The translations under genes and the position numbers were made by a program. Positions 1 to 10,257 of a stretch of 50,439 nucleotides of DNA are shown one piece after another; the stretch's first letter is position 1; each line of letters begins with the position of its first letter. Below the pieces are notes generated by a model. The model made no database searches. It was not told where the DNA came from and worked only from the letters and a program-made list of their open reading frames with translations. The DNA is from DAIMFL01 sp964372215 (GTDB lineage: Bacteria > Pseudomonadota > Alphaproteobacteria > Dongiales > Dongiaceae), in contig CAYJQC010000031.1 in the NCBI GenBank assembly GCA_964372215.1, positions 1 through 50,439 of the forward strand, in the 5' to 3' direction.

Positions 1-173
1 CCTCGCCAAGATCAACCGACGGCCTGTACCTTCCGTCTGAGTCAGTGCACTAGGCTGTCTCGCTACCATACAGAGCGTCGTCAGCCTTGGGCTGATTGCC
101 CTATTCCTTCTTACATTGCGTTGGCGGTTCAAGCGAGACTAGGCAATGGATGGGATCGCAAAGCTCCACAGCC
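1..173. other. Unassigned left edge
   Basis: I could not assign a gene here. A short plus-strand frame from base 2 reads LAKINRRPVPSV and stops at 38-40; it could be the tail of a gene cut by the window edge, but it is too short to judge. The base composition looks less GC-rich than the rest of the window. No tRNA fold, promoter or repeat stood out. Confidence 0.3.
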
Positions 174-707
174 TCAGAGGCCGATCGCGCGCAGGTCTGC
201 TTCGCGCAACGGCGCGTCCTGGGCGAGGAAGAACTCGTCGAGCTGCGGCGGCTCGATCGCGGTTCCCGCCAGCATGGCATGGACCTGACCGCGATGGTGG
301 ATCTGGTGCACGAAGAGATGACTGAGAAAGGCGCCGATCCGGTCGGTAAAGCTGCCGCTGGGCCGCTCGCAGGGCACGACGCGGGCAAGCTCGCTCTCGC
401 TCAGGCCGTCGCAGAAGGCAACCAGCGCGCGGTCGCTCGCGCGCTGGGCGGCGTCGAGTTCGGCGAAGCTCGGCCACGGCACGTCCGGCAGCTCGTAGCG
501 CGAGCGTGCATTCCCGGTCTCCGCCACCACGTCGTAGTACAGCAGATCGACCAGCAGGATGTGGTTGAGCGTCAACTCGATCGTCGGGAAGAAGCTGGTG
601 CGCGGCGCCCTGTACTCGCCCTCGGACAGCCTGCCGCAGGCGGTCAGCAGCCGGTGGTTCGACCACGCGTTGTTGCGCGCGAAGCGGCGTTGCAGCTCGA
701 CGGTCAC
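174..707 (-). CDS. DinB family protein
   Basis: A 177-residue protein of the DinB/YfiT-like four-helix-bundle superfamily. Members are metal-binding; many act as thiol-dependent transferases (mycothiol or bacillithiol types), and most in proteobacteria have no assigned substrate. The family's metal-binding histidines are visible: one in LNHILLVD (about residue 49) and two in HQIHHRGQ (about 134 and 138). I chose the GTG at 707 because it is preceded by GAGGCAGGG at good spacing and the length then matches the family. An ATG at 758 would add 17 proline- and glycine-rich residues unlike the family. It lies alone among small accessory genes, so context gives no substrate. The family assignment is firm; the function is not known. 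Confidence 0.85.
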   Translation of the reverse strand: MTVELQRRFARNNAWSNHRLLTACGRLSEGEYRAPRTSFFPTIELTLNHILLVDLLYYDVVAETGNARSRYELPDVPWPSFAELDAAQRASDRALVAFCDGLSESELARVVPCERPSGSFTDRIGAFLSHLFVHQIHHRGQVHAMLAGTAIEPPQLDEFFLAQDAPLREADLRAIGL

Positions 708-773
708 GGGCCCTGCCTCAGAGTGCGTCCCGGTCGGACGTCCGGTCCATGGGACCACGCCCGGCGGAAAGCG

Positions 774-1175
774 TTACTTGTCGCCCTGCGCCGCGCCCGC
801 CTGACGTCCGAAATAGAAGCCGAGGACGAGGGTGACCACCGGCAACAGGACGCTCTTCAGGATCTCGGTGATTTGTGCTGCAGCGTCCTTCCAGCGGTCG
901 CCGCAGGCCGCGTCGCAAGCCCCGGAGATGCCGATAGCACCGACGAACAGAATGAAAACGCCGATAGAAAGCACGAACGCGACGACGATGAGCTTGGCGA
1001 TGAAGGAGCGGTCGTCGGTTTCCCGCTTGGTGGAATAGCGGGCTATGTCCTGCTCCTGGGACTGGAGCTTTTCCTCCTTTATGTCGACAGAACGGAGGAG
1101 TGCATCCAGATCGATGTCGGTGACAGGTTCATCCGGCGCGCCTGGGCCCCCTTGGTCTCCTCCACTGACGGCCAT
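774..1175 (-). CDS. Hypothetical two-helix membrane protein
   Basis: A 133-residue protein I do not recognise. The first 55 residues are polar and acidic with a short heptad-like stretch (about 22-46). A membrane segment follows at about 60-85 (IAKLIVVAFVLSIGVFILFV), then a loop with two cysteines (ACDAAC) and a second hydrophobic segment at about 105-125 ending in FYFGRQ. Both termini are therefore probably on the same side of the membrane. The ATG at 1175 is preceded by GAGGGGAA at good spacing, which supports a real gene. It lies 46 bases downstream of the 65-residue protein on the same strand, so the two may be co-transcribed. Confidence 0.6.
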   Translation of the reverse strand: MAVSGGDQGGPGAPDEPVTDIDLDALLRSVDIKEEKLQSQEQDIARYSTKRETDDRSFIAKLIVVAFVLSIGVFILFVGAIGISGACDAACGDRWKDAAAQITEILKSVLLPVVTLVLGFYFGRQAGAAQGDK

Positions 1176-1221
1176 CGGACGGTTCCCCTCTTGTGGCCGG
1201 ATCGGCGCTCGGCGCCCTAGA

Positions 1222-1419
1222 TCATTTCTTGGTCAGCTGTTGCGCAACCGAAGACAGACGATCCGATTGCTCGATGAGAGCCTTCGCTTGCCGGGCGAGC
1301 TGCTGCTGCGTGTCCTTGGACTCCGCGCTCTTAGCCTTCAACGTCAGACGCCGCGCCTCCTCAAGAAGCTTCTTGGAGGTATCCAGCACCTCCTTGGCGC
1401 TTTGCACATCGGCTGGCAT
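1222..1419 (-). CDS. Small helical (coiled-coil) protein, 65 residues
   Basis: A 65-residue, highly charged protein without cysteine or membrane segments. Almost the whole length is predicted helix with heptad-like spacing of Leu, Ala and Val (SAKEVLDTSKKLLEEARR near the N-terminus, LIEQSDRLSSVAQQLTKK at the C-terminus), so a coiled coil or helical bundle is likely. The ATG at 1419 follows a strong GGGAGG ribosome-binding site. It lies 20 bases downstream of kdsA on the same strand and could be read from the same transcript. I do not recognise a family. The good ribosome-binding site and low-complexity-free sequence argue for a real gene. Confidence 0.6.
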   Translation of the reverse strand: MPADVQSAKEVLDTSKKLLEEARRLTLKAKSAESKDTQQQLARQAKALIEQSDRLSSVAQQLTKK

Positions 1420-1439
1420 TGGGACCTCCCGCTTCCGGC

Positions 1440-2294
1440 TCAGGTCATTGAATCTTGGGAGATCGGCCGGGCTTTTGCAAGACGGTCGAATTCCAGGAGC
1501 GTCGCCAGCAGCGCCGGCATGGCCGTGAGCGGCACCATGTTGGGGCCGTCGCTGGGCGCCTTGTCGGGGTCCTGGTGGGTTTCCATGAACACCGCGGCGA
1601 CACCGATTGCCACCGCGGCGCGCGCCAGCACCGGCACGAACTCGCGCTGGCCGCCGCTGGTCGTGCCCTGCCCGCCCGGCTGCTGCACCGAATGGGTGGC
1701 GTCGAACACCACCGGGCAGCCGGTCTCGGCCATGATCGGCAGGCTGCGCATGTCGGACACCAGGGTGTTGTAGCCGAAGCTGGCGCCGCGTTCGCAGACC
1801 ATGACGTTGCGGTTGCCGGTCTGCTCGATCTTGGCGACCACCTGCTTCATGTCCCAGGGCGCCAGGAACTGCCCCTTCTTGACGTTGATGGCGCGCCCGG
1901 TCTCGCCGGCGGCGACCAGCAGGTCGGTCTGGCGGCACAGGTAGGCGGGGATCTGCAGCACATCCACCGCCTCGGCGACCGGCGCGCACTGGTCCGGCAG
2001 GTGCACGTCGGTGATGACCGGGCAGCCATAGGTCTCGCGCAGCTCCGCCAGGATCGGCAGGCTCTTCGCCATGCCCAGGCCGCGCGCGCTGCTGGCGCTG
2101 GTGCGGTTGGCCTTGTCGAACGAGGTCTTGTAGATGAGGCCCAGCCCCAGCTTGCCGGTCAACTCGACCAGCGCATGGCACATCTCCCGGGCATGGGCCC
2201 GGGATTCGAGCGCGCAGGGTCCGGCGATCAGCGCCAGCGGCTTGTCGTTGCCGATGGCGATGTTGCCGACCGTGACGGTACGTGGGGCGGTCAT
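1440..2294 (-). CDS. kdsA: 3-deoxy-8-phosphooctulonate synthase (Kdo-8-P synthase)
   Basis: Joins phosphoenolpyruvate and arabinose-5-phosphate to give Kdo-8-phosphate, the precursor of the lipopolysaccharide inner-core sugar Kdo; cytoplasmic. The 284 residues match the family length and form one TIM barrel. Visible motifs are IAGPCALES (about 23-31), YKTSFDKANRTS (about 55-66), FDATHSVQQPGG and METHQDPDKAPSDGPN. The cysteine in AGPC (about residue 27) is the residue that marks the metal-dependent class of this enzyme; the E. coli-type metal-free class has Asn there. It starts two bases after pyrG ends, so the two are surely co-transcribed (secG-pyrG-kdsA). In many alphaproteobacteria eno follows; here small unknown genes do. 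Confidence 0.97.
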   Translation of the reverse strand: MTAPRTVTVGNIAIGNDKPLALIAGPCALESRAHAREMCHALVELTGKLGLGLIYKTSFDKANRTSASSARGLGMAKSLPILAELRETYGCPVITDVHLPDQCAPVAEAVDVLQIPAYLCRQTDLLVAAGETGRAINVKKGQFLAPWDMKQVVAKIEQTGNRNVMVCERGASFGYNTLVSDMRSLPIMAETGCPVVFDATHSVQQPGGQGTTSGGQREFVPVLARAAVAIGVAAVFMETHQDPDKAPSDGPNMVPLTAMPALLATLLEFDRLAKARPISQDSMT

Positions 2295-2296
2295 CG

Positions 2297-3922
<1,626 letters not shown>

Positions 3923-4039
3923 GGACTCACGTTATGGAACGAACCGGGGTGCCCCGGCAAGGCAAACCTCGGGAGATTCGACGTGCCGATGCGCGCGCGG
4001 TCGGGGTGCGACCGTGCCGGCATGAAAAACCCAAGGCAA

Positions 4040-4459
4040 CTACTGGCCGAGCGGGACGGACGGGGCGGCCGGGGTAGTGTCGCCGGAGGTCGCCGGCGCG
4101 GCCGGCTGATCGCCGGTCGGGACGGTTCCCGCATCGGCGGCCGGCGCCGACTCGGGCGCAGCATCGCTCGCCGGGGCCGGAACGCTCTGCTCCGTGACCG
4201 GCCGGTCGAGGATCGAGGTCGTGCGGCTTCCGCCGCTCGCCAGGGCGGCGAGCACCAGGCTGGTGACCATGAAGCAGGCCGCCAGGATCGCGGTGGTCCG
4301 GGTCAGCAGGTTCGCCTGGCTGCGGCCGGTCATGAAGCCGGACATGCCGCCGCCACCGCCGCCGATGCCGAGCCCGCCGCCCTCGCTCTTCTGCAGCAGG
4401 ACGACGCCGACCATGGCGACGGCGATCAGCAAATGAATGACCAGGACGATCTGTTGCAT
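4040..4459 (-). CDS. secG: Preprotein translocase subunit SecG
   Basis: Small inner-membrane subunit of the SecYEG channel. The 139 residues hold two membrane helices (about 3-23, QQIVLVIHLLIAVAMVGVVL, and about 52-73) joined by the glycine-rich loop SEGGGLGIGGGGGGMSGF that is typical of SecG. A long alanine-, proline- and serine-rich tail (about 85-139) follows, longer than in E. coli SecG but common in alphaproteobacteria. I placed the start at the ATG at 4459: it follows AGGAAG at good spacing and gives the canonical short N-terminus, whereas an in-frame ATG at 4501 would add 14 polar residues. It lies downstream of tpiA and upstream of pyrG on the same strand. Confidence 0.93.
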   Translation of the reverse strand: MQQIVLVIHLLIAVAMVGVVLLQKSEGGGLGIGGGGGGMSGFMTGRSQANLLTRTTAILAACFMVTSLVLAALASGGSRTTSILDRPVTEQSVPAPASDAAPESAPAADAGTVPTGDQPAAPATSGDTTPAAPSVPLGQ

Positions 4460-4630
4460 CCGGAAACTTCCTGCAGTGCCGGGAGGGCCGCGACGGGCCA
4501 AACGCGCCGCGAACGGCGCCGTACGCTTCTCTGCGCGGCTATTTAATGCCTCGGGCGGCCCGGCGCCAGTGCCAACTTGCCTCGGCCCTGGCGGCGGCCG
4601 GCCGGCATGGTTAACGCCATGCCGCCCAGG

Positions 4631-5383
4631 TCACGGGCAGCCGGCGGCAATTCCCCAGAAATCCGCGGCCTTCAGGCTGGCGCCGCCGACCAGCGCACCA
4701 TCGACGTCGGGGACCGCCAGCAAGATCCGGGCATTGTCGGGCTTCACCGAGCCGCCATAGAGCAGCCGCAACTGTATGGCGTCGGACAGGCGGCCGGCCA
4801 GAATGCGGCGCAGATGGCCGTGCATGGCGGCGACATCGTCGGGCGCCGGGGTCCGCCCGGTGCCGATCGCCCAGACCGGTTCGTAGGCGATCACCGTATT
4901 GCCGGCATCGCAGCCATCGGGCAGCGAACCGTCGACCTGGCGCTCGACCACCGCCTGCGCGGCGCCACGGTCGCGCTCGGCCAGGGTCTCGCCGACGCAG
5001 ATCACGGCGACCAGCCCGGCGCCATGGGCGGCGGCGGCCTTGGCGCGCACCAGGGCGTCGGTCTCGCCGTGATCGGTGCGGCGCTCGGAATGGCCGACGA
5101 TGACGAAGCGGCAGCCCGCATCGGCCAACATTGCCGCGCTGACGTCGCCGGTATGGGCGCCGTCCTGGTCGGCATGGCAATCCTGCCCGCCGAGCGCGAT
5201 CGGGCTGCCCGACAGGGCCTCGCCGACCGGGATCAGCAGCGGGGCCGGCGGGCAGACCAGCAGATCGCAGCGCAATCCGCCGCCCGCGGCGCGCGCCGCC
5301 AGGTCGCGGACCAGGGCAAGCGCGCCGTCGCAGCGGCCGTTCATTTTCCAGTTCCCGGCTATGAGTTGGCGATTGCGAGCCAT
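4631..5383 (-). CDS. tpiA: Triosephosphate isomerase
   Basis: Interconverts dihydroxyacetone phosphate and glyceraldehyde-3-phosphate in glycolysis and gluconeogenesis; cytoplasmic dimer. The 250 residues are the canonical length. Catalytic residues are visible: Asn11 and Lys13 in AGNWKMNG, His98 in VIVGHSERR, and Glu168 in AYEPVWAIGTG, followed by the phosphate-binding LLYGGSVKP (about 207-215). The ATG at 5383 gives the usual N-terminus just before the first strand and is preceded by AAGGGAAGGAA. Longer in-frame starts up to 5488 add 35 proline- and arginine-rich residues and were rejected. It is transcribed divergently from ppiD and heads the tpiA-secG-pyrG-kdsA series. Confidence 0.97.
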   Translation of the reverse strand: MARNRQLIAGNWKMNGRCDGALALVRDLAARAAGGGLRCDLLVCPPAPLLIPVGEALSGSPIALGGQDCHADQDGAHTGDVSAAMLADAGCRFVIVGHSERRTDHGETDALVRAKAAAAHGAGLVAVICVGETLAERDRGAAQAVVERQVDGSLPDGCDAGNTVIAYEPVWAIGTGRTPAPDDVAAMHGHLRRILAGRLSDAIQLRLLYGGSVKPDNARILLAVPDVDGALVGGASLKAADFWGIAAGCP

Positions 5384-5493
5384 CCCGTCGCGATTCCTTC
5401 CCTTGGGTTCCCGAGCGGGCTCTAGCACGGCCCGGCGGGCCTGAACAGCCGGTGCCGGCGCCGCGGGGTCCACCGGGATCCGGCCCAAGCATA

Positions 5494-5522
5494 TTGCCGG
5501 CCCCTGGCCCCCTCCCTATGAT
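5494..5522 (+). promoter_or_regulatory. Likely sigma70-type promoter of ppiD-trpE
   Basis: TTGCCG at 5494-5499 and TATGAT at 5517-5522 are separated by exactly 17 bases, close to the housekeeping consensus. Transcription would begin near 5529 and leave a leader of about 72 bases before the ppiD ATG at 5601. It lies in the tpiA/ppiD divergent gap. Confidence 0.6.
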
Positions 5523-5600
5523 GCCCGCGATTTCAAACCGTTGCGCTCCCTGGCGGGCGGCGCGGCGAACTCCCTTGGCTCCCTCGACAGTCCGGTCCCC

Positions 5601-7499
5601 ATGCTCACCACCCTGCGAAACTCGGCTTCGAAGCTGGTCCTCAAAATTATGTTCGGGTTGCTGATCCTCAGCTTCGGCATCTGGGGCGTCGGCGACATCT
5701 TTCGCTCATCCGGCCGGACCACGTCGGTGATCGAGGTCGGGCAAGTCGCAGTCACCCAGGCGGAACTGCAGGACGAGTATCGCCGGCAGATGATGCAGAT
5801 CCAGGCGATCTACGGCCAGCAGATCGACGCCGAGACCGCGCGCGCGCTCGGCCTGGTCGATCGCGTGGTGAACGACCTGGTGACCCGGGCACTGTTCGCG
5901 ACCTATGCCGGGCGGACCGGCATGCGGGTCGCCGACGAGCAGGTCAAGCAGGCGATCGAGCTCGATCCGACCTTCCGCAACGAGCTCGGTGTCTTCGATC
6001 GGGGCCGTTTCGAGGCCTGGCTGCAGCGTTTCGGTTTCTCGGAAGCCGCGCTGGTGCATCGGCTGCGCAACGACATCGCGCGCAGCCAGCTCACGGCGTC
6101 GCTGATTTCCGGAGTCCAGGTGCCGCAGGTGCTGGCCAGCGCGATCTACCAGCAGCACGCCGAGAAGCGCGTGGCGCAGACCCTGCGCATCGCCGCGGCG
6201 ACGATGCCGGCGCCGGCGGAGCCGGATCAGGCCATCCTCGAAACCTTCCTCACCGAACACGCCGAACAGTATCAGTCGCCCGAGCTGCGCGCGGTCACCC
6301 TGGTCCGCCTGGCGCCTGACGAGTTGGCCAAGGAAATCCACGTCTCCGACGAGGAAATCGCCGCCTCGTTCGAGAGCCGCAAGGCCGAGTTCGACGAGCC
6401 GGAGCGCCGCCATCTCGAACAGATCGTCTTCCCCGACGAGGCCGCGGCCAAGGCGGCGGCGGACAAGCTCGCCGCTGGGGGTGATTTTGCCGAGATCGCC
6501 CGCGCGGCGACCGGCGGCGCCACGATCGATCTCGGCACCGTTACCAAGGAAGCGCTGGCCAGCAGCGGCCTTGGCGAGCTTGCCCCGCTCGCCGACGTCG
6601 CCTTTTCGATTCCGGCCGGCCAAGTCACGGCGCCCACCGTTACTATCGTCGGCTGGAATCTCGTCCGCGTGCTGTCGGTCGAGCCGGGACGCGAGGGCAC
6701 CCTGGCCGAGCATCGCGACGAGGTCGCCCGGGATCTTGCCTTCGAGCAGGCCCATGACGGCATCGTGAGCATCGCCAACCAGCTCGAGGACGAGCTTGCC
6801 GGCGGCGCCTCACTGGAGGAAGCCGCCGGGCGGCTCGACTTGCCGGTCATGAAGATTCCCGCGCTCGACGCCACCGGCAAGGCTGCGGACGGCTCGGCCA
6901 TCGACACCGCGACCGCCGAACCCGGCCTGGCGGCGGCGGCCTTCGCCACCGAAGCAGGCCAGCAGAGCCCGCTCACCGACTCGATCGATGGCGGCTACTA
7001 CATGCTGCGCGTCGACAGCGTGACGCCGGCAGCCACCCGGCCGCTGGCGGAGGTCCGCGACCAGGTGATCGCCGACTGGCAGCAGGCGCAGCGCACCGAG
7101 GCGGCGGCGGCGCAGGCTTTGGCGCTGGTCGAGCGGCTCAAGGGCGGCGAGGACATCGCCGCGCTCGCCGCCGAGTTGGGCCAGGAGATCAAGACCTCAG
7201 CGCCGCTGGCGCGCGACGCCAGCGACGTTGTCAGCGGCCTGAGCAGCCAGGCGGTCGACGAGCTGTTCGCCCTGGCGCCCGGCGACGTCTCGGTGGTGAC
7301 CGAGGCCGGCGACCAAGTGATCGTGCACCTGGCCGAGATCCAGAAGCCGACCGACGCCGGCGACCCCACGGCCACGGCGGAGGTCCGCGAGACCCTGCGC
7401 CGCAGCATCGCCACCGACGTCGTCAGCGATTTCGTCGCCGCCCTGCAACAGGACATTCCGGTGACGGTCGAGCACGACACCATCGACCGCATGTTCTGA
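5601..7499 (+). CDS. ppiD: PpiD-type periplasmic folding chaperone / peptidyl-prolyl isomerase
   Basis: Inner-membrane-anchored periplasmic chaperone that helps newly exported proteins fold as they leave the Sec channel. The 632 residues start with a short cytoplasmic tail and one membrane anchor (about 12-30, LVLKIMFGLLILSFGIWGVG). A SurA_N-like helical region follows (about 40-210). Next comes a parvulin-like domain (about 270-355; RRHLEQIVFPDEAAAKAAADK, then FSIPAGQV), then a long helical and second rotamase-like C-terminal part. I chose the ATG at 5601 because it puts the anchor directly at the N-terminus; an upstream in-frame ATG at 5541 would add 20 residues. No clear ribosome-binding site precedes it. 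Seven bases separate it from trpE, so they form one transcript. Confidence 0.9.
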   Translation: MLTTLRNSASKLVLKIMFGLLILSFGIWGVGDIFRSSGRTTSVIEVGQVAVTQAELQDEYRRQMMQIQAIYGQQIDAETARALGLVDRVVNDLVTRALFATYAGRTGMRVADEQVKQAIELDPTFRNELGVFDRGRFEAWLQRFGFSEAALVHRLRNDIARSQLTASLISGVQVPQVLASAIYQQHAEKRVAQTLRIAAATMPAPAEPDQAILETFLTEHAEQYQSPELRAVTLVRLAPDELAKEIHVSDEEIAASFESRKAEFDEPERRHLEQIVFPDEAAAKAAADKLAAGGDFAEIARAATGGATIDLGTVTKEALASSGLGELAPLADVAFSIPAGQVTAPTVTIVGWNLVRVLSVEPGREGTLAEHRDEVARDLAFEQAHDGIVSIANQLEDELAGGASLEEAAGRLDLPVMKIPALDATGKAADGSAIDTATAEPGLAAAAFATEAGQQSPLTDSIDGGYYMLRVDSVTPAATRPLAEVRDQVIADWQQAQRTEAAAAQALALVERLKGGEDIAALAAELGQEIKTSAPLARDASDVVSGLSSQAVDELFALAPGDVSVVTEAGDQVIVHLAEIQKPTDAGDPTATAEVRETLRRSIATDVVSDFVAALQQDIPVTVEHDTIDRMF

Positions 7500-7507
7500 T
7501 CCCGCCG

Positions 7508-9028
7508 ATGCAGATCTCTCCCGATTTCACGGCCTTCGCCGCGATCTACGAGGCCGGACGGCCGGGGGTGGTCTGGACCACGCTGGTCGCCGACCTGGAG
7601 ACGCCGGTCTCGGCCATGCTCAAGCTGGCCGACGGCAAGCCCAACAGCTTCCTGCTGGAATCGGTGGAGGGCGGCGCGGTGCGCGGCCGCTATTCCTTCA
7701 TCGGGCTGAAGCCCGACCTGATCTGGCGCTGCCGCGGCGACCGGGCGGAGATCAATCGCCGGGTCCGGATCGACCCCGCCGGCTTCGAGCCCTGCCCGGG
7801 CGGCGCGCTCGACGCCCTGCGTGCCCTGGTCGCGGAATGCCGCATCGACGTGCCGGAAAGCCTGCCGCCGATGGCGTCGGGCCTGTTCGGCTATCTCAGC
7901 TACGACACCGTGCGGCTGATGGAAAACCTGCCGGACGCCAATCCCGACACCCTCGGCCTGCCCGACGCCATCTTCCTGCGCCCCACGGTCATCGCCGTGT
8001 TCGACAACGTCGAGGACCTCGTGACCGTGGTGACCCCGGTCTGGCCGCAGGCCGGGGTCGGCGCGCGCGCCGCCTACAACCAGGCCTGCGAGCGGCTCGG
8101 CGACACCGTCGCCGATTTCGAGCGCAACCTGCCGCACAGCCGCGACAGCGTCGCCGATCTCGACGAGTTGCCGGAACCGCAGTCGAACATGAGCCGCGCG
8201 GCGTTCCACGAGATGGTGCGCCGGGCCCGCGAGTACATCGTCGCCGGCGACATCTTCCAGGTCGTGCTGTCGCAGCGCTTCTCGGTGCCGTTCAGCTTGC
8301 CGCCGCTGTCGCTCTACCGCGCGCTGCGGCGGGTCAATCCCTCGCCGTTCCTGTTCTTCCTCGATTTCGGCGACTTCGCCGTGGTCGGCTCGAGCCCGGA
8401 GATCCTGGTGCGGCTCCGGGACGAGCAGGTGACGATCCGCCCGATCGCAGGCACCAGGCGGCGCGGCGCCACCCCGGCCGAGGATCGCGCCCTCGCCGCC
8501 GAGCTGCTGGCCGACCCCAAGGAGCTGGCCGAGCATCTGATGCTGCTCGATCTCGGGCGGAACGATGTCGGGCGGGTGGCGCGGATCGGGTCGGTCAAGG
8601 TCACCGACCGGATGATGATCGAGTACTACTCCCACGTCATGCACATCGTCTCCAACGTGGAAGGCCGGATCGCGCCCGGGCACGACGCCATGGACGCGCT
8701 GATCGCCGGCTTTCCGGCCGGCACCGTCTCCGGCGCGCCCAAGATCCGCGCCATGGAGATCATCGACGAGCTGGAGCCCGAGCGCCGCGGCATCTATGCC
8801 GGCGCCATCGGCTATTTCTCCGCCAACGGCGCGATGGACACCTGCATCGCGCTCAGGACCGCGGTGGTGAAGGACGGCACGATGTACGTCCAGGCCGGCG
8901 GCGGCGTGGTCTACGACAGCGACCCCGAGGCCGAGTTCCAGGAGAGCTGCAACAAGGCCCGCGCCCTGATCCGCGCCGCCCAGGAGGCGGTGCGCTTCGC
9001 CGGCGGCTCGGGCAACCGCGGCCGATAG
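7508..9028 (+). CDS. trpE: Anthranilate synthase component I
   Basis: Converts chorismate and ammonia to anthranilate, the first committed step of tryptophan synthesis, with TrpG supplying ammonia from glutamine. The 506 residues fit the family. An LLES element (LLESVEGGAVRGRYS, about 49-63), part of the tryptophan feedback-binding site, is present, so the enzyme is probably inhibited by tryptophan. The chorismate-binding half has RPIAGTRRRG, ELLADPKELAEHLMLLDLGRND, FPAGTVSGAPKIRAMEII and the C-terminal GGGVVYDSDPEAEFQE. It is transcribed with ppiD. Its partner trpG lies 6.6 kb away, with unrelated genes between them. Confidence 0.97.
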   Translation: MQISPDFTAFAAIYEAGRPGVVWTTLVADLETPVSAMLKLADGKPNSFLLESVEGGAVRGRYSFIGLKPDLIWRCRGDRAEINRRVRIDPAGFEPCPGGALDALRALVAECRIDVPESLPPMASGLFGYLSYDTVRLMENLPDANPDTLGLPDAIFLRPTVIAVFDNVEDLVTVVTPVWPQAGVGARAAYNQACERLGDTVADFERNLPHSRDSVADLDELPEPQSNMSRAAFHEMVRRAREYIVAGDIFQVVLSQRFSVPFSLPPLSLYRALRRVNPSPFLFFLDFGDFAVVGSSPEILVRLRDEQVTIRPIAGTRRRGATPAEDRALAAELLADPKELAEHLMLLDLGRNDVGRVARIGSVKVTDRMMIEYYSHVMHIVSNVEGRIAPGHDAMDALIAGFPAGTVSGAPKIRAMEIIDELEPERRGIYAGAIGYFSANGAMDTCIALRTAVVKDGTMYVQAGGGVVYDSDPEAEFQESCNKARALIRAAQEAVRFAGGSGNRGR

Positions 9029-9050
9029 GCCCGCGCCGCCGCCTCGCCCG

Positions 9051-10187
9051 CTACCCCGTCACCCCCAGCCTGCGCTTCACGATCGCGCTGACCGGCACCA
9101 GGGCGAAGCCGCGCTGCTGCAGGGTCGGCAGCCAGGCGGCGAGCGCCGCGATGGTGGCGTCGTGCGGATGGCCGATGGCGATGGCGTAGCCGCGACTCGA
9201 GGCGATGCGCTCGACCTCGGCGAGCCGCGCGTCCACCGCGTCGGCCGATTGCACGTTGTCGAGGAACACGTCGCGCTCGGCGAACGGCAGGCCGAGCTGG
9301 GCCGCCACTGGCGCGCCGACGCTGCTGGCGATGGTGCGCGAATCCAGGAACAGCAGGCCGCGATGCTTGAGTTCGGCCAGCACCAGCCGCATCTCCGGCT
9401 CGGACGAGGTGAAGCGGCTGCCCATGTGGTTGTTGATCCCGACATAGCCGTCGAAGGCCGCGAGATTGTGCCGGAGCTGCGCCATCAGCCGGCCCGGCGG
9501 CGCGCCGGTCTCGAGCACGTCGGGGCCGGAATCGATGTATCCGTCCAGCGGCTCCATCGCCATGTGCACCAGCAGCTCGTGGCCGGCGCGACGGGCCGCC
9601 GCGGTCTGCCCGGACAGGTCCTCGGCATAGGTCAGATAGGCGAGCGTCAGCGGCGCCGGCAGGTGGACCGCCCGCTCGCTGTTGCGCCGGTTGAGCCCCA
9701 TGTCGTCGATCACGATCGCGATCATCGGCCGCCGGCCGGGATCGGGCACCGCGACCGCGTTCTGCAGCCACAGCGGCGGGCCGGAATCGACGGCGGGCGG
9801 CGGCGCCGGCAGGGCGGCGAGTTGCGGCGTCGCCGGTTCCGGCTGAAGCGCTGCCGGGGGCGATGACGCGGGCACCGGCGTAGGTATCGGCGCCGGCGCC
9901 TGCGTACGTATCGGCGCTGGGGCCGCCGGCGGCGCTGCGACGACAGGCGCGGGCGCGGCCACAGTCTCGACCTCGGCGACCGCGCTCGGCGGCGGTGCGG
10001 CCGGTCGATCGGCGACGAACAGCGCGACCACCACGATGCCGGTCGCGATTCCCGCGCTCAGCATGGTCCAGCCGCTGCCGAGCACGGCGACCGCCTTGGC
10101 CGCCCAGCGGCGCAGGCGCCGCGCCAGGCTGGGACCCTTGCGCTTGCGTGCCGCGGATTTCCTTGCCGTGCGCCGTCGTGCCGCCAT
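9051..10187 (-). CDS. Divergent polysaccharide deacetylase family protein
   Basis: A 378-residue protein of the divergent polysaccharide deacetylase family (YibQ-like, formerly DUF610), a NodB-homology relative whose substrate is not established. An arginine- and lysine-rich cytoplasmic N-terminus is followed by one membrane helix (about 38-58). Then comes a long proline- and alanine-rich linker (about 61-148) that would span the periplasm. The C-terminal catalytic-like domain (about 152-375) has IAIVIDDMG, HMAMEPLDG, GINNHMGSRFT, LLFLDSRT and AIGHPHDATI, which carry the conserved Asp and His residues. In related genomes such genes often sit beside ctpA and envC-like genes; here it stands alone, convergent with trpE. 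A periplasmic cell-wall role is inference. Confidence 0.85.
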   Translation of the reverse strand: MAARRRTARKSAARKRKGPSLARRLRRWAAKAVAVLGSGWTMLSAGIATGIVVVALFVADRPAAPPPSAVAEVETVAAPAPVVAAPPAAPAPIRTQAPAPIPTPVPASSPPAALQPEPATPQLAALPAPPPAVDSGPPLWLQNAVAVPDPGRRPMIAIVIDDMGLNRRNSERAVHLPAPLTLAYLTYAEDLSGQTAAARRAGHELLVHMAMEPLDGYIDSGPDVLETGAPPGRLMAQLRHNLAAFDGYVGINNHMGSRFTSSEPEMRLVLAELKHRGLLFLDSRTIASSVGAPVAAQLGLPFAERDVFLDNVQSADAVDARLAEVERIASSRGYAIAIGHPHDATIAALAAWLPTLQQRGFALVPVSAIVKRRLGVTG

Positions 10188-10257
10188 GCCCTGCCGCCGA
10201 GTCAGGAAGGCGCGGATGCTAGCACGGCCGATCCTGCGCCGACACCGCGCGCCGGGC

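Noticed and set aside
1..173. tRNA gene suggested by GGTTCAAGC near 126
   Set aside because: No cloverleaf or acceptor stem could be formed around it.
3931..3960. Possible pyrG promoter TTGCCG-N18-CATAAC
   Set aside because: It would start transcription about three bases before the ATG and exclude the GTGAG ribosome-binding element, so it is probably chance.
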